A stretch of 64,000 nucleotides of DNA from Rhodocyclaceae bacterium (lineage in GTDB: Bacteria > Pseudomonadota > Gammaproteobacteria > Burkholderiales > Rhodocyclaceae). The translations under genes and the position numbers were made by a program. Location of the stretch: NCBI GenBank assembly GCA_028714035.1, contig JAQTNA010000011.1, positions 27,239-91,238 of the forward strand. Direction: 5' to 3'. The notes under the pieces are model-generated. The model worked only from the letters and a program-made list of their open reading frames with translations. It was not told where the DNA came from and searched no databases. Shown one piece after another: positions 63,706 to 64,000 of the stretch; the stretch's first letter is position 1, and each line of letters starts with the position of its first letter.

Positions 63706-64000
63706 TCAGTTCCCTGCCGCCGTCTTTGCCCGTTGAACCACGCCAGCCCCGGTTGGGCCGCCCGCGAACCTGCGCTCGATGTCTGCGGCCGGCAGCGCGC
63801 CCGCAGCGATCTGGCCGTTGCCGAAGATGATGGTGGGGGTGCCGTTGATCCCCATCCGCTCGCCGAGTGCCAAGATTCGTTCGATGGGGGTCTCGCAGGT
63901 GGCAGCGCCAGACGGAAGCTTTCCACTCACCATGAACGCCTGCCATGCCCTGCCCCTGTCTGGCGCGCACCAGATGGCTCGCGCGTGGGCTTTGGCGTTC
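63706..64000 (-). CDS. DsbC family thiol:disulfide interchange protein, C-terminal part
   Basis: About 97 C-terminal residues are visible. AIWCAPDRGRAWQAFMVSGK matches the region after the CxxC in DsbC, and ERMGINGTPTIIFGNGQIAA carries the cis-Pro loop. Conjugation clusters often encode such an isomerase to fold Cys-rich Tra proteins such as TraU, TraN and TraV, all present here. The CxxC lies beyond the edge. Confidence 0.85.
   Translation of the reverse strand, partial: NAKAHARAIWCAPDRGRAWQAFMVSGKLPSGAATCETPIERILALGERMGINGTPTIIFGNGQIAAGALPAADIERRFAGGPTGAGVVQRAKTAAGN

Larger units (their letters stand above)
27469..64000. mobile_element. Integrative conjugative element, F-type T4SS and MobH relaxase (left part)
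   Basis: From the tRNA fragment to the right edge the window carries an F-type conjugation backbone, a MobH relaxase, SetC/SetD-like activators, an XRE repressor, toxin-antitoxin pairs and defence-like cargo. The set and its control resemble the SXT/R391 family in principle, but gene order differs. No integrase, traD, traL/E/K/B/A or intact tRNA is inside the window, so the element continues to the right. Cargo genes at 37-39 kb and 43-47 kb are visibly lower in GC than the backbone. Confidence 0.85.

Overview
The window looks like a chromosome segment of a GC-rich betaproteobacterium, probably of the Rhodocyclales/Nitrosomonadales type. Evidence for this is the mltG-tmk-holB-pilZ-tatD-ankyrin operon, a MaoC-phosphotransacetylase fusion beside acetate kinase, and a CobD/CbiB-like protein. 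The exact genus cannot be read from the sequence. No rRNA, no complete tRNA and no CRISPR array was seen.

Positions 1-27426 are ordinary chromosome. In order they hold a partial thiolase, CobD/CbiB-like protein, CoA-type Nudix hydrolase, retropepsin-like protease, class I amidotransferase and thioredoxin. These are followed by a membrane histidine kinase, a DUF1345/DUF1800/DUF1501 cluster, the maoC-pta fusion and ackA (acetyl-CoA to acetate), a second histidine kinase, LemA plus a GIDE-domain partner, and a two-gene unit of PhnD-like binding protein and hybrid kinase. Then come the replication/cell-wall operon, ygfZ, an NRDE protein, an L,D-transpeptidase, tadA and a DUF1178 gene. Several dispersed or tandem repeats sit between these genes, and one repeat lies inside the 5' end of holB.

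From 27469 to the right edge lies one end of an integrative conjugative element (ICE). The junction is a 28-bp 3' fragment of a tRNA gene, probably tRNA-Leu, used as attachment site. The backbone encodes an F-type type IV secretion system (dsbC, traV, traC, trbI, traF, traH, traG; then traW, traU, trbC and a two-gene traN), a MobH relaxase (traI) and a TraF-type signal peptidase. Control resembles SXT/R391: an flhC/flhD-like activator pair (setC/setD-like) divergent from an XRE repressor.

Cargo sits in gaps between the transfer modules. Near the att end are brnT-brnA and a membrane HELAH protein. Between traW and traI are hipB-hipA, a remnant gene and a SIR2-P-loop (STAND-like) protein. Between the signal peptidase and setC is a TrlF-type PHP-ATPase gene broken by a 1123-bp IS5-family insertion. 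Between setR and traG are a NERD-domain protein, an orphan ribbon-helix-helix antitoxin, dinJ-yafQ, two small genes and an 800-residue PD-(D/E)XK nuclease-P-loop protein. The nuclease-P-loop and SIR2-P-loop proteins are the best candidates for little-described anti-phage systems. The nuclease gene and the broken trlF share a 20-bp upstream motif in the same orientation.

The integrase, the intact tRNA, traL/E/K/B/A and traD were not seen and are expected beyond the right edge.
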